Positions 53,311 to 62,896 are shown, counted from the first letter of the stretch. The stretch is 64,000 nt of DNA from Rhodothermales bacterium (GCA_022822185.1 JAJECE010000010.1:1-64000), one strand, 5' to 3'. The notes: a model not told the origin generated them from the letters alone. Made by a program: numbers and translations.

Positions 53311-54294
53311 ATGGCAGAATTACAACTACGAGAGGCCATTCGTGCGGCAATGGTCGAAGAGATGGACCGTGATGAGGATATTTTCCTCATGGGGGAAGAA
53401 GTGGCCGAATACAACGGTGCCTACAAAGTCAGCGAAGGAATGCGGGACCGCTACGGAGACCGGCGTGTCATTGACACGCCAATCAGTGAGAATGGATTTG
53501 CAGGCCTGGGGCTTGGAGCGGCGATGAATGGACTGCGCCCCATTATCGAATTCATGACCTGGAACTTTGCATTTGTAGCGATGGATCAACTCGTCAATAA
53601 TGCCGCGAAGATCCGCTATATGTCGGGAGGACAGTTTTCTTTTCCGATTGTGTTTCGCGGCCCGAATGGTGCAGCAGGGCAACTGGCCGCAACCCACAAC
53701 ACATCCGTGGAAGCACTCTACAGCTGCTTCCCCGGACTGAAAGTGATTTCCATCTCCAATCCGGATGACGCAAAAGGACTGCTCAAGTCCGCTATCCGGG
53801 ATGATGACCCGGTGATCTTCCTGGAAAGCGAATTCATGTATGGAATGCGTGGCGAGGTTTCGGATGCAGAAGACTATACCATTCCCATTGGGAAAGCACG
53901 GATTGCCAAAGAAGGGGATGCCGTCACCGTCATTGGACATAATAAAAGTTACTGGCGGGCCATGGAAGCCGCCGAAATGCTGGAGGCCGACGGCTATGCA
54001 GCCGAGGTCATTGACCCCCGTACCATTCGTCCCTTTGACTGGGATACGGTGATTGCATCCATCAGGAAAACGAACCGGTGTGTAATCGTTGACGAGAGCA
54101 ATCCGTTTGCAAGCGTTGCCTCGGAGGTTGCATTTCAGATTCAGGCGCGGGCATTTGATGATCTGGATGCGCCCATATCCCGGGTTACCGCCAAGGATAC
54201 GCCCGCGCCATATGCTAAAAATCTTATTGAATACTACTTACCCAGCGCAGAGGATGTCTATCGTGCCTGTCGCGAGGTGATGTATCTTGACTAA
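53311..54294 (+). CDS. pdhB: pyruvate dehydrogenase E1 component, beta subunit
   Basis: A 327-residue transketolase-fold partner of PdhA. Landmarks are LMGEEVAEYNGAYKVSEGM, DTPISENGFAGLGLGAAMNG, EFMTWNFAFVAMDQLVNNAA, FRGPNGAAGQLAATHNTSVE and VIDPRTIRPFDWDTVIASIR. Its C-terminal domain, from about residue 195, interacts with E2. Coupled to pdhA by a one-base gap. Confidence 0.95.
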   Translation: MAELQLREAIRAAMVEEMDRDEDIFLMGEEVAEYNGAYKVSEGMRDRYGDRRVIDTPISENGFAGLGLGAAMNGLRPIIEFMTWNFAFVAMDQLVNNAAKIRYMSGGQFSFPIVFRGPNGAAGQLAATHNTSVEALYSCFPGLKVISISNPDDAKGLLKSAIRDDDPVIFLESEFMYGMRGEVSDAEDYTIPIGKARIAKEGDAVTVIGHNKSYWRAMEAAEMLEADGYAAEVIDPRTIRPFDWDTVIASIRKTNRCVIVDESNPFASVASEVAFQIQARAFDDLDAPISRVTAKDTPAPYAKNLIEYYLPSAEDVYRACREVMYLD

Positions 54295-54321
54295 CATTCT
54301 TTTCTCCACATGGACTGACAA

Positions 54322-55596
54322 ATGCCGATTGCAATAGATATGCCAAAAATGACGGACACCATGGAAGAAGGTGTCCTGGTGGAATGGGCCGTTGAAGAAG
54401 GAGATAACATTGCCGCTGGCGATGTAATCGCACAGGTGGAGACAGACAAGGCCACGATGGATGTGGAGGCCTACGACGATGGGGTGCTGCTTAAGAAGGT
54501 TGCCCAGGCCGGCGATTCACTGCCCATTGGCGGACTGATTGCAATCCTCGGAAATGAGGGAGAGGATATATCCGGGCTGCTGGCAGAGCATGGCACCAAC
54601 GGTACCGTGGCCGCAGCACCGCCTGAGGAACCGGTTTCGGTTGAACCGAAACCAATTCCCGTTGAAACCGCTCCATCCGGTGATGCGCTGCCCGCTGCCG
54701 GTTTGCCAACCAACGGGCGAACGAAGGCATCTCCGCTGGCTCGGAAAATGGCTTCCGATCATGGCCTTCCATTGGTAAATCTGATCGGTTCCGGCCCTGG
54801 AGGACGGATCATTAAGCGGGATGTACAGGCACAGATTGGGCGGGCTCCGGCCCCAGCCGCCGCACCTGCCCCCACTTATGTGCCATCCGACCGGAGCGTG
54901 GATAGCGTGCGCATTTCGCAGATGCGCAAGGTGATTGCCCGGCGTTTAGCCGAAAGTAAATACACATCGCCTCATTTCTACCTGACGGCGGATGTAGATG
55001 TGGCGGCACTGATCACGCAGCGTACCATGCTCAATGATTATCTTGCAAAATCGGGCGGCCCCAAAGTTTCGTTCAACGACTTTGTCACCAAGGCCTGTGC
55101 CAGCGCTCTGGTACAGCATCCAGATGTAAACGTTACCTATGCTCCGGATGATGGCGTGATTCTCCGGTACAACTATGTAGACATTGGAGTTGCGGTAGCC
55201 ATTGAGGATGGTCTGGTCACACCGGTCATCCGTGATGCGCAGCAGAAAACCGTCGCAACTATTGCGCAGGAAATTCAGGCACTGGCCGTGCGGGCCCGTG
55301 ACAAAAAGCTGACCCCCGAAGAAATGGAGGGATCCACATTCACCACCAGTAATCTGGGAATGTTTGGGATTGAATCCTTTACGGCGATCATCAATCCGCC
55401 CAATGCCTGCATCCTTGCCATTGGCGGGATACGAGATACACCGGTTGTAGAAAACGGTGCGGTTGTCGCAGGGAAGCGGATGAAACTGACGCTTTCGTGT
55501 GATCACCGAGTCGTGGACGGGGCTGTTGGTGCACAGTTCATGGCCACCGTGAAAGAATTACTAGAATCACCTCTGAGTCTGTTACTCCAAACGTAG
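54322..55596 (+). CDS. pdhC: dihydrolipoamide acetyltransferase (E2) of pyruvate dehydrogenase
   Basis: A 424-residue E2 core. It has one N-terminal lipoyl domain with the lipoyl Lys in QVETDKATMDVEAYDDG, a Pro/Ala-rich linker, a peripheral-subunit-binding domain at about residues 135-175 (KASPLARKMASDHGLPLVNL), a second linker, and the catalytic domain from about 195 with SFNDFVTKACASALVQHPDV, FTTSNLGMFGIESFTAIINP and the active-site SCDHRVVDGAVGAQFMA. One lipoyl domain is usual for this order. No E3 gene is in the window. Confidence 0.95.
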   Translation: MPIAIDMPKMTDTMEEGVLVEWAVEEGDNIAAGDVIAQVETDKATMDVEAYDDGVLLKKVAQAGDSLPIGGLIAILGNEGEDISGLLAEHGTNGTVAAAPPEEPVSVEPKPIPVETAPSGDALPAAGLPTNGRTKASPLARKMASDHGLPLVNLIGSGPGGRIIKRDVQAQIGRAPAPAAAPAPTYVPSDRSVDSVRISQMRKVIARRLAESKYTSPHFYLTADVDVAALITQRTMLNDYLAKSGGPKVSFNDFVTKACASALVQHPDVNVTYAPDDGVILRYNYVDIGVAVAIEDGLVTPVIRDAQQKTVATIAQEIQALAVRARDKKLTPEEMEGSTFTTSNLGMFGIESFTAIINPPNACILAIGGIRDTPVVENGAVVAGKRMKLTLSCDHRVVDGAVGAQFMATVKELLESPLSLLLQT

Positions 55597-55624
55597 TGAG
55601 CCTGCCTCTGGATTTGTAACGGTT

Positions 55625-56437
55625 ATGCGGGTTGCACACATCAGCGACCTCCACTTTGGTCGACTTTCTTATCCAGACATACAGGAAGATCTGATTGACA
55701 GTATTCGCACGGCAGAATGTGATGCAGTGCTGATCACAGGTGATCTGACCCAACGGGCAAGGAGAAGCGAATTCAGAGCAGCAAGAGCATTTCTGGATGC
55801 ACTCCCCACGCCGCAGCTGGTCATTCCCGGCAACCATGATATGCATGCGTGGTGGCATCGTCCAGATCTTCGGATCTTCAATCCATTCCGGCGATACCAA
55901 AAAAAGATCTCCAAAGAGCTTGAGCCGGAACTCTCGATTGACGGCCTGGCGGTACTAGGACTCAATACATCACACGGACTCTCTATCAAGGGCGGACGCT
56001 GCATCCCGGAACAGATTGGGCAGATCCACGAGTATTTCCTGCCGCAGCCCCCTGACACATTTAAGGTTCTGGCAGTTCATCATCCACTGCAGCCTCTTCA
56101 GCCATTCAAGGAATTTGATGTGGCCCACCGTGGAGAGCAACTGGTGCACGCGGCCATGGAGTGCGGTGTAGATGTGATTTGTGCCGGTCACTGGCACCTG
56201 ACGTATATTGAATCCTGTAATACTGTTTTGGGGCGAATCCTGATTTCGGTGGCGGGCACTGCCACCTCGGATCGCGGACGTTTCCCGCATGGCGGGGCCA
56301 ATGCATGGGTGCTTATCGAAAAAAACTCCATGGGACTGGATACGCAGTTTTACCGTTATGAACGGGACACACGTATATTTAACCTAATGAACCATACACG
56401 CTATCTGCCGGATGGGCAGGACGAGGAAATCACATGA
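55625..56437 (+). CDS. metallophosphoesterase
   Basis: A 270-residue calcineurin-like phosphoesterase with the dimetal motifs D8-x-H10 (ISDLHFG), G39-D40 (ITGDLTQ), G69-N-H-D72 (IPGNHDMHA), H in VHHPLQPLQP and GHWHLTY. The substrate is unknown; many of these act on cyclic nucleotides or lipids. It starts 28 bases after pdhC and overlaps the GH88 gene by 4 bases (ATGA), so it is probably co-expressed with both. Confidence 0.88.
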   Translation: MRVAHISDLHFGRLSYPDIQEDLIDSIRTAECDAVLITGDLTQRARRSEFRAARAFLDALPTPQLVIPGNHDMHAWWHRPDLRIFNPFRRYQKKISKELEPELSIDGLAVLGLNTSHGLSIKGGRCIPEQIGQIHEYFLPQPPDTFKVLAVHHPLQPLQPFKEFDVAHRGEQLVHAAMECGVDVICAGHWHLTYIESCNTVLGRILISVAGTATSDRGRFPHGGANAWVLIEKNSMGLDTQFYRYERDTRIFNLMNHTRYLPDGQDEEIT

Positions 56438-57870
56438 TTAAAATAGACAAACTGATCCCCCTGGCGGCTTTCAAAAAACCTTTGGAACGGATGTGGGAGG
56501 CATCTGAAAAGAAACTCTGGGCAATTGAAAAAGCCAATAAATCAGGGGACAGCAATGCCCTCGTTTTTACCCGTGAGGGGCGCTATGTCCCTCAGGATTG
56601 GACTGACTGGACCCGCGGATTCCGAATCGGATCCATGCTTCTGCAAGCCGAAGCGACGGACTCAAAGGAGTTTTTGAACTACGCCCGTGATGCCACCGTT
56701 GAGCACATCCTTCCCCAGATTACCAGTTTTGGTGTCCATGACCATGGGTTCACGGTCACCAGCACATTTGGCGCCCTCCTTCGCCTGATGGATGAAGGAG
56801 TGATCCCGCACAATGAATGGGAGCGCAAATATTATGTTCAGGCCTTAATCACCAGTGGAGTTGTTCAGGCAAATCGCTGGACTGAAATTGAAGACAATCT
56901 TGGATTTATTCATTCCTTCAACGGTCCGCATTCTCTTTTTGCGGATACGATCCGATCCCTCCGTGCCCTGGTGATTGCCCATCTGCTGGGAGGGGTCTTA
57001 CGGGGAGAGGAAGATCAGATGTTTAGTTTACTAGACAGGGTAATCGCCCATATCATCGCAACCTCCCGGTATATTGTCTGCTCCGGCTTCAAGGATCATG
57101 GGTATGATGAGCTGGGCCAAGTTACCCATGAGGCAATCTTTAATGTCCGTACCGGAACCTATCGCTGTCCAAGTACCCAGCAAGGGTATTCACCGTTTAC
57201 CAGCTGGACTAGAGGGTTGGCATGGATTATTCTGGGATTTGCCGAACTGTTTGAATTTTTCAGGCTGCTTCCCAGGCACTACCGAAGGACACTGGGAAAC
57301 ATTGAATTTGAACTCTACGATGTACTTAGGTGGACGACCGTCTACTACGTAGAAAACTCACCAACCTGTGGAGTTCCTTATTGGGACACCGGTGCACCCG
57401 ATCTGGAGAATCTGGAAAACTGGGCCGGTAAGGATGCAGATCCGTTCAATGACTGGGAGCCGGTGGACAGTTCCGCCGCAGCAATTGCCGCACAGGGTTT
57501 TTTGCGGCTCGGAAAAATTATGGGGCGAAGCGATGGCAGGAGATACCAGATGGTCGGCCGCAAGATTGCGTACACTTTGCTAAATGAACCCTATCTGAGC
57601 ACAGACCCGAACCATCAGGGCCTGCTCCTTCACAGCGTGTACCACTGGCCCCAGCGATGGGATTATATACCTAAGGGTTCATACGTCACCCATGGAGAAA
57701 GTGTGATGTGGGGCGATTATCATTTGCGGGAACTGGCACTCTACATAGGAAGGCTTGCAAGGTCGAAAAAGTATTATGCCTTTACGAACTTTGACTGGGA
57801 CCCGCTTGAAGTGCAGCATTACCCCACAAAAGACTGGACTGATCTCTTGTATGGGAGCAGGCCACTCTAG
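56434..57870 (+). CDS. glycoside hydrolase family 88 (unsaturated glucuronyl hydrolase-like)
   Basis: A 478-residue (alpha/alpha)6-barrel enzyme. It contains WTRGFRIGSMLLQAEATDSK, TSFGVHDHGFTVTSTFGALL (with the Asp of the first helix pair), STQQGYSPFTSWTRGLAWII, VPYWDTGAPDLENLENWAGK, DWEPVDSSAAAIAAQGFLRL and HGESVMWGDYHLRELALYIG. These match GH88 enzymes that cleave the 4,5-unsaturated uronyl residue left by polysaccharide lyases. No signal peptide is seen, so it is probably cytoplasmic and acts on imported oligosaccharides. It overlaps the phosphoesterase gene and converges with a sulfatase 14 bases away. Confidence 0.9.
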   Translation: MIKIDKLIPLAAFKKPLERMWEASEKKLWAIEKANKSGDSNALVFTREGRYVPQDWTDWTRGFRIGSMLLQAEATDSKEFLNYARDATVEHILPQITSFGVHDHGFTVTSTFGALLRLMDEGVIPHNEWERKYYVQALITSGVVQANRWTEIEDNLGFIHSFNGPHSLFADTIRSLRALVIAHLLGGVLRGEEDQMFSLLDRVIAHIIATSRYIVCSGFKDHGYDELGQVTHEAIFNVRTGTYRCPSTQQGYSPFTSWTRGLAWIILGFAELFEFFRLLPRHYRRTLGNIEFELYDVLRWTTVYYVENSPTCGVPYWDTGAPDLENLENWAGKDADPFNDWEPVDSSAAAIAAQGFLRLGKIMGRSDGRRYQMVGRKIAYTLLNEPYLSTDPNHQGLLLHSVYHWPQRWDYIPKGSYVTHGESVMWGDYHLRELALYIGRLARSKKYYAFTNFDWDPLEVQHYPTKDWTDLLYGSRPL

Positions 57871-57884
57871 CGAATGCGTCCGAA

Positions 57885-59288
57885 CTATTCCAGTACCCGT
57901 GACCGGCGGCGATTGCTCCCCTCCGTATCTGTGAGCCCATCCCCTAGATCCTCCCGCATCCTGTTCATATATCCAAGGAGTCGATCCACCACATCTGGAT
58001 GGGAATCGGCGAGATTGGTGGTTTCTCCAATGTCGGACTGCAGGTCAAACAGCGATAACCCAATGGAGTCCTGCCGATAGGCACCCTGAAAGGTCGGGGT
58101 TGCAAGCGTGGCCCCATGAATACTTCTGTAGTGATGCGGTACGTGCAGTTTCCATTGACCGGAGCGGACCGCCTGGAGTTGATAGCCCTGATAAAAAAAC
58201 AATGCCTCATGCGGCGAGGGGCCTCCATGAAGCACATCAACCAGCGAACGTCCATCAAACGGAAATGGCCCGGGGGATGCCCCTGTCAATGCGGCAACGG
58301 TTGGCATCACATCTATCGCCGAAGCCATCGCACGGGTAACGCCGGGTGGAATGATCCCCGGCCAGAACATCAGCATCGGCACACGATGCCCTCCTTCAAA
58401 CGTGGTCCCTTTTCCTTCACGCAGCGGGCCGGCATGCCCACTGTGATCTCCCTTGATGAGCCATGGGCCGTTGTCTGACGAAAAGATGACCAGTGTATTC
58501 CCGGTCAGATTGTAATGCTGCAGCGTCTCGATGATTTGGCCGACGGACCAGTCGATTTCCATGATCACATCTGCATAGAGACCTGCACCGGATTGTCCCT
58601 CAAAGGCCTCCGAGACAAAAAGTGGCACATGCGGAAACGTATGTGGGAGATACAGAAAGAATGGTTTATCGTGATTGGCATCAATGAACGCGGTTGCCCG
58701 CTCCGTATAGCGCCGGGTCAGCTGAGACTGATCCGGCTCCAGTTCAATCGTACGAAAGCCGTCCACCAGCGGAACCGGCGGATGCTGCCTCGCAGGCGGG
58801 TTGGGATTCTTGACTGCGTCCGGTGTCATATCGTTGGAGTACGGAATCCCCAGATACTCGTCAAATCCATGTTGCAGCGGCAGGTGCAGCGAGTCATGCC
58901 CCAGGTGCCATTTCCCGAAGATGGCGGTGGCGTAGCCCAGTCCTTTGAGCATTTCGGCCAGGGTCTGTTCGTCGGGATGCAGGCCGCGTCTTGACTGCGG
59001 CATCAGCACGCCGGGAATTCCGACCCGCTGTGGATACATCCCTGTAAGAAAGGCGGCTCTGGACGGGGAGCAGGAGGCGGCGGCCGTATAGAAATCTGTA
59101 AATCGAAGCCCGCCTGCGGCCAGCGAATCCAGGTGTGGCGTAACCAGGTCCTCTGCCCCGTAACTGCCGAGATCCACCCATCCCTGATCATCGGTGACAA
59201 TCAGGATCACATTGGGAATTTCGGGTAGCGTCTGGCAGCCGACCATGGCAGGCACCACTGCGAGAAAAATAATTCGACAGCAATTCAT
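57885..59288 (-). CDS. sulfatase (arylsulfatase family), lipoprotein
   Basis: A 467-residue exported sulfatase. The signal segment ends in a lipobox-like A-M-V-G-C (Cys18). The formylglycine site is C73-S-P-S-R77 (type I CxPxR), followed by AAFLTGMYPQRVG. Metal residues are in LIVTDDQGWVDLGSYG and IFSSDNGPWLIKGDHSGHAG; the C-terminal part (VPMLMFWPGIIPPGVTRAMA) fits this family. It needs a formylglycine-generating enzyme, which is not in the window. With the adjacent GH88 gene it points to breakdown of a sulfated uronate polysaccharide such as ulvan or a glycosaminoglycan (inference). Confidence 0.93.
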   Translation of the reverse strand: MNCCRIIFLAVVPAMVGCQTLPEIPNVILIVTDDQGWVDLGSYGAEDLVTPHLDSLAAGGLRFTDFYTAAASCSPSRAAFLTGMYPQRVGIPGVLMPQSRRGLHPDEQTLAEMLKGLGYATAIFGKWHLGHDSLHLPLQHGFDEYLGIPYSNDMTPDAVKNPNPPARQHPPVPLVDGFRTIELEPDQSQLTRRYTERATAFIDANHDKPFFLYLPHTFPHVPLFVSEAFEGQSGAGLYADVIMEIDWSVGQIIETLQHYNLTGNTLVIFSSDNGPWLIKGDHSGHAGPLREGKGTTFEGGHRVPMLMFWPGIIPPGVTRAMASAIDVMPTVAALTGASPGPFPFDGRSLVDVLHGGPSPHEALFFYQGYQLQAVRSGQWKLHVPHHYRSIHGATLATPTFQGAYRQDSIGLSLFDLQSDIGETTNLADSHPDVVDRLLGYMNRMREDLGDGLTDTEGSNRRRSRVLE

Positions 59289-59594
59289 CTACGGGGATTC
59301 GCCCTCAGAAAGAATTCATACTATGGTGCACACCGTCAGGCAGCACCTCTATTGGGCTATAAGATACCAAAATCACCTGCCATTACCGAACTCATTTGTA
59401 CAGCGAAAACAAGCCATCATCTTGACCTACCGTCTCGGCTGCTCCATTGGTGCCAATACTGCGGGTCAACCGGTCATGCACCGATTCAGTGATCAAAAGT
59501 ATGCGAGGTCGTGAATCAGATTGTATTCTGATTGTGGTTCCACGAAGAGTTGTACTGTAGGTCTTACGAACACCAGAACAAGACGGTATAATCA

Positions 59595-60680
59595 ATGAAA
59601 GGCATTTCGGTGACGGTTTCTTCTTTTGTGTTGGGCGCGGTGATCCTTCTAATAATACAGATGGGGTGTACCTCATCTCAAACCCCGCAAACCCCGGCTC
59701 CATTTTTGGTTGAGTTCTCAGCCGACACGCTCCCGTCGTACAATCTTGAGGGAGAGTTATTCATTTCGAGTGACTCCCTGGGAATGCCTAACGAGATCGC
59801 CATCGGCGAAGATTTTGTGTTCATCGGGGACCCGTATGCAGGTCAGGCGATCACTGTTTTCGATAAAGAGTCCGGTGATTTTGTAGCACATACAGCTACA
59901 AAGGGAGACGGGGCCAGGGAAATATCTTATCTGGGATCTATGAACTTCAAGCCAGAAACCAATTCGGGATGGCTTTATGCCTATCCTGGAACAGCAAAGT
60001 ATTTTGACGGCGAATCCATAACTGATAATACAATCCGACTGACTGGTGAGGGAACTCCAATGGATCCAGTATGGGTCATTGGAGACAGCATCATTTCTTC
60101 GGGATTCTATGAATCTGGCAGACTTGGTGTGTATGCGCCATCTGGAGAGTTTATTCGAACGATAGGGACCCTTATTCCAGGCGAAACATCCATCTCTGTG
60201 ATGGCCCGGCAGTACGCCTATCAGGCCATCCTGAAGGCAAATTCGGCGGGAACGAGAATTGTCGCTGGATCCCTGAATACAGATCGGATTGAAATTTTTA
60301 ACACATCAGAAGTGCTCCACTTAATTCGCGGCCCAGGTTTTCACGAGCCTGAATTCAGTATTCTTGATTTTAATGGGAGCCCGCGTACATTCATTGAAAA
60401 CGAAACGATTCAGGGATATATCAGCATTGCTGTCACTGATCAACTCATCTTTGCCTTATATTCTGGCAGAACTAGGGGCTGGGTTCGCAGCCAGGGGTAC
60501 TTTTCGCCACCTAGTCAGACAGTAATTGTTTTTACATGGAACGGGTCTCCTGTCGGGGTACTGGAACTACAGGACGGGGCCGTGGAAATTGGGGTCACCC
60601 AGAATGGGCAGTACATCTATGCGGTTTACCGCAACCCTGAACCGATAGTCATGCGCTATGACATCCCTGCTCTGATGTGA
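59595..60680 (+). CDS. 6-bladed beta-propeller/TolB-like lipoprotein
   Basis: A 361-residue lipoprotein with lipobox Q-M-G-C (Cys25). Repeating strand patterns include IAIGEDFVFIGDPYAGQAIT, VWVIGDSIISSGFYESGRLG and TQNGQYIYAVYRNPEP, as expected of a 6-bladed propeller of the same broad class as the array at 1-3872, although the sequences are only distantly alike. It is preceded by about 300 bases without a gene. Its partner and function are unknown. Confidence 0.75.
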   Translation: MKGISVTVSSFVLGAVILLIIQMGCTSSQTPQTPAPFLVEFSADTLPSYNLEGELFISSDSLGMPNEIAIGEDFVFIGDPYAGQAITVFDKESGDFVAHTATKGDGAREISYLGSMNFKPETNSGWLYAYPGTAKYFDGESITDNTIRLTGEGTPMDPVWVIGDSIISSGFYESGRLGVYAPSGEFIRTIGTLIPGETSISVMARQYAYQAILKANSAGTRIVAGSLNTDRIEIFNTSEVLHLIRGPGFHEPEFSILDFNGSPRTFIENETIQGYISIAVTDQLIFALYSGRTRGWVRSQGYFSPPSQTVIVFTWNGSPVGVLELQDGAVEIGVTQNGQYIYAVYRNPEPIVMRYDIPALM

Positions 60681-60864
60681 TCCATCCGGTATCCGATCAA
60701 GAGTAAACGAAGGTCGGGGTTATTGTGTTGGATTGATCAATCGACCAGATTAGACTACTCGTTAGTGTCATCAATCCATGATTGAATCAAAATTCAGAAT
60801 TGATTATGGTTGGCTGCGAAATATGCCCTATCTTGACGGAGAACTTATCACGACACAAGAGAGA

Positions 60865-60953
60865 TTCTTGCAAAACTAACAATCCAGGCTAAAAAGTACT
60901 CTTGGGTGCACTCAAGTGAACAAAAAGCCTCAAGATTGAGAATTTTGCAAGAA
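60865..60953. mobile_element. MITE-like element with 11-bp terminal inverted repeats
   Basis: An 89-base element bounded by ttcttgcaaaa (60865-60875) and its exact complement ttttgcaagaa (60943-60953). The interior has 'ccaggctaaaaagtact' and 'gaacaaaaa' blocks shared with the decayed copy at 44050..44155. It contains no reading frame. No clear target-site duplication is visible. Confidence 0.65.
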
Positions 60954-61081
60954 GTTCTATAGTTAAGAATTGTCGGATGATGGGAACAATTTGAGTGCCC
61001 CGGAGTATAAATGCCCATTAGAATAATCTAAATTGTTAGGTTGTTCTTATGATTTCAGTAAACTAGCAGATTGAAGATATA

Positions 61082-61405
61082 ATGAACAAGTCTAAATTGC
61101 CCACTGCTGGAACCGCTAGGCTAAGTGATGCGGAGTTGGTAAGGTTGGTAGACGATGCCATAGGCGGAGATCAGATCGGGAGGGGAGGTTCGATGTTCGT
61201 CGCCCATCAATTTAGATTTGATGAATATAGGCACCGAAGAACTACAGAAAGGGATGAGAATCGGCACAGGGAGATGATGCAGATGTCCGAGGAAATGGGC
61301 AAGTTTACAAGGCATATATATCGGTTTACAATAGCCATGTTTATTGCTGCCTGTATTAGCACCTTTGCCACTGTTATAAATGTGCTGCTAGCCATTAAGG
61401 GCTAG
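61082..61405 (+). CDS. small membrane protein with charged helix (107 aa)
   Basis: A 107-residue protein: a soluble N-terminus (LSDAELVRLVDDAIGGDQIG), a very charged Arg/Glu/His helix (YRHRRTTERDENRHREMMQM) and a C-terminal membrane segment (RFTIAMFIAACISTFATVIN). The topology recalls the DUF1640-like protein at 44346 but with no sequence similarity. A MITE-like element lies 128 bases upstream. Confidence 0.5.
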   Translation: MNKSKLPTAGTARLSDAELVRLVDDAIGGDQIGRGGSMFVAHQFRFDEYRHRRTTERDENRHREMMQMSEEMGKFTRHIYRFTIAMFIAACISTFATVINVLLAIKG

Positions 61406-61528
61406 CAGCCCGTGGATAAAGTATGATCACAGAGTTAGACAGTACGACTGAATGTCGTAGATAGCCAAACCATCTATTTTCCTCCCTTTATGAGACTCTA
61501 AAGGGCGAAAAACTTCCATTCTATAGCT

Positions 61529-61601
61529 ATTCTGAGTAGTCTAATCCCAAAACATCAACCCAAAAAGCGTTGCTAAGGTTTTTCTGAACTTTATCCACAG
61601 G
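61529..61601 (+). repeat. dispersed repeat with DnaA-box-like end, copy B
   Basis: It starts attctgagtagtctaatccc and ends actttatccacagg, sharing block order with 17866..17924. TTATCCACA lies at 61591-61599. The next gene starts 23 bases downstream. Confidence 0.5.
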
Positions 61602-61624
61602 CTACTAGAGAATTCTGACTACGA

Positions 61625-62044
61625 ATGAAAAAAACACTCCATCTTTTTGAAGCATTTACCCAATACAGTGACACTGGATTCAGAGGAGATGTCGCTGTTG
61701 ATGAGTTCAATGGCGAGACTGACATTCAGACTTGGCTAACCCGGAATGGACAAATAGACGAAGATGAGCATGTGGTAGGAATAAGCGTCACCCTTTTTGA
61801 CGCCGGCAGTTGGGGAATTACAGTTTACATCCATCGTAGTCAAGACGAGATGAGTCTCCCTGATATCGTTCAAAATGGCATATCCTTACAACTCAGACAA
61901 TTGGATATAGACATGGATCCTCTCAAATTCCTTAACAAGCTCGGTCGATTTGAGATCGTCCTACGAGAGAAATGTCTTCCTCTGTCGCCTGAACATAAAC
62001 GAACATCAATTGACACCTGGCGGCCTCGTGATGACCAGTTATAA
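61625..62044 (+). CDS. hypothetical protein (139 aa)
   Basis: A 139-residue acidic soluble protein (MKKTLHLFEAFTQYSDTGFR, then GDVAVDEFNGETDIQTWLTR). No signal or membrane segment and no recognised domain. The dispersed repeat with a DnaA-box-like end lies just before its start. Confidence 0.5.
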   Translation: MKKTLHLFEAFTQYSDTGFRGDVAVDEFNGETDIQTWLTRNGQIDEDEHVVGISVTLFDAGSWGITVYIHRSQDEMSLPDIVQNGISLQLRQLDIDMDPLKFLNKLGRFEIVLREKCLPLSPEHKRTSIDTWRPRDDQL

Positions 62045-62095
62045 TAGACGGCATTAATGCTGGGAACCAGAATGGACCGTAATATCTGAGATCAA

Positions 62096-62326
62096 ATGGA
62101 AAGTATGTCCTTGGAAAGAAAAATTGAAAACATGCGCAGGTTGGAAGAAATCTGCCACAAACATATAGATAGCCTAGTAGATGTGGTGGATGGAGAATAT
62201 CCGCAGAGAGTTGTTCCCTTGGTCAGTGTCTTGTTTTACGTGTCAATGCTCCGAAGAACATTGGAGTCGGATCGGGAAAACGGGTCGGAACATGGAGTTG
62301 AGGCAGCAAAGTACAACATGTTTTAG
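62096..62326 (+). CDS. hypothetical protein (76 aa)
   Basis: A 76-residue mostly helical protein (SLERKIENMRRLEEICHKHI) with a short hydrophobic stretch (VVPLVSVLFYVSM). It starts 51 bases after the previous gene in the same direction. No family recognised. Confidence 0.4.
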   Translation: MESMSLERKIENMRRLEEICHKHIDSLVDVVDGEYPQRVVPLVSVLFYVSMLRRTLESDRENGSEHGVEAAKYNMF

Positions 62327-62471
62327 TCGAAACTGCATCCAGCATATCAGATTAGCCGGTTGATGGCATTAGTTACTAGCTGTGTGATCTGTATATTTTT
62401 CCTGACAGACTATATACACGGACCGTTAGCCCGCTTTTAATTCTACTCTAAAACTAAACCGGCCTTCAGCA

Positions 62472-62896
62472 ATGACACGCTCATTCGAATATGATCAGAT
62501 TCAGACATTTAAGGCCCTGAGGGCGGACATAGAGAGATTCGAAAACGATGCTCTAAATGAGAATCTGGTATGTGATTGCAAAGTTTGGCATCTCTGTGAT
62601 CACATATTTGAATATCTTGGCCCCAATTCACCGTTCAAGAAATTGGCCGACGTTGAAAAACACGCTAAGGACACCTATCCTGAAATTGCCACCTCCAAGA
62701 TATTCGTAACGCATCGAAATACTGGACGATCACAAAGTATACACCCTGCATCAAGGGGGCCCGATATCGGCCCGGCGACTTCTGTAGAAACGATTTTGAC
62801 TTCAAAGACTTTCATGTTTCTGGGCTCGAAATAGAACTGCCGAATGCTAGCAAGGTGCTTTTCTACGATGTAATCATAAGCGCTCTGAAATTCTGA
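62472..62896 (+). pseudogene. frameshifted hypothetical gene (conserved-type protein)
   Basis: The first frame (to about 62685) reads MTRSFEYDQIQTFKALRADI ... VWHLCDHIFEYLG and stays open to 62834 with unrelated-looking residues. A different plus frame then takes over at about 62683: CHLQDIRNASKYWTITKYTP, DFKDFHVSGLEIELPNASKV and FYDVIISALKF, ending at TGA 62894-62896. The two parts together look like one family ('WhLCDwvf...LqDi.NasKHr.iTkYtP...sGLEIELP'). A single T missing near 'gaaattgcc' would explain the break. An open frame on the opposite strand (62675..63055) is then a shadow. Confidence 0.6.
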
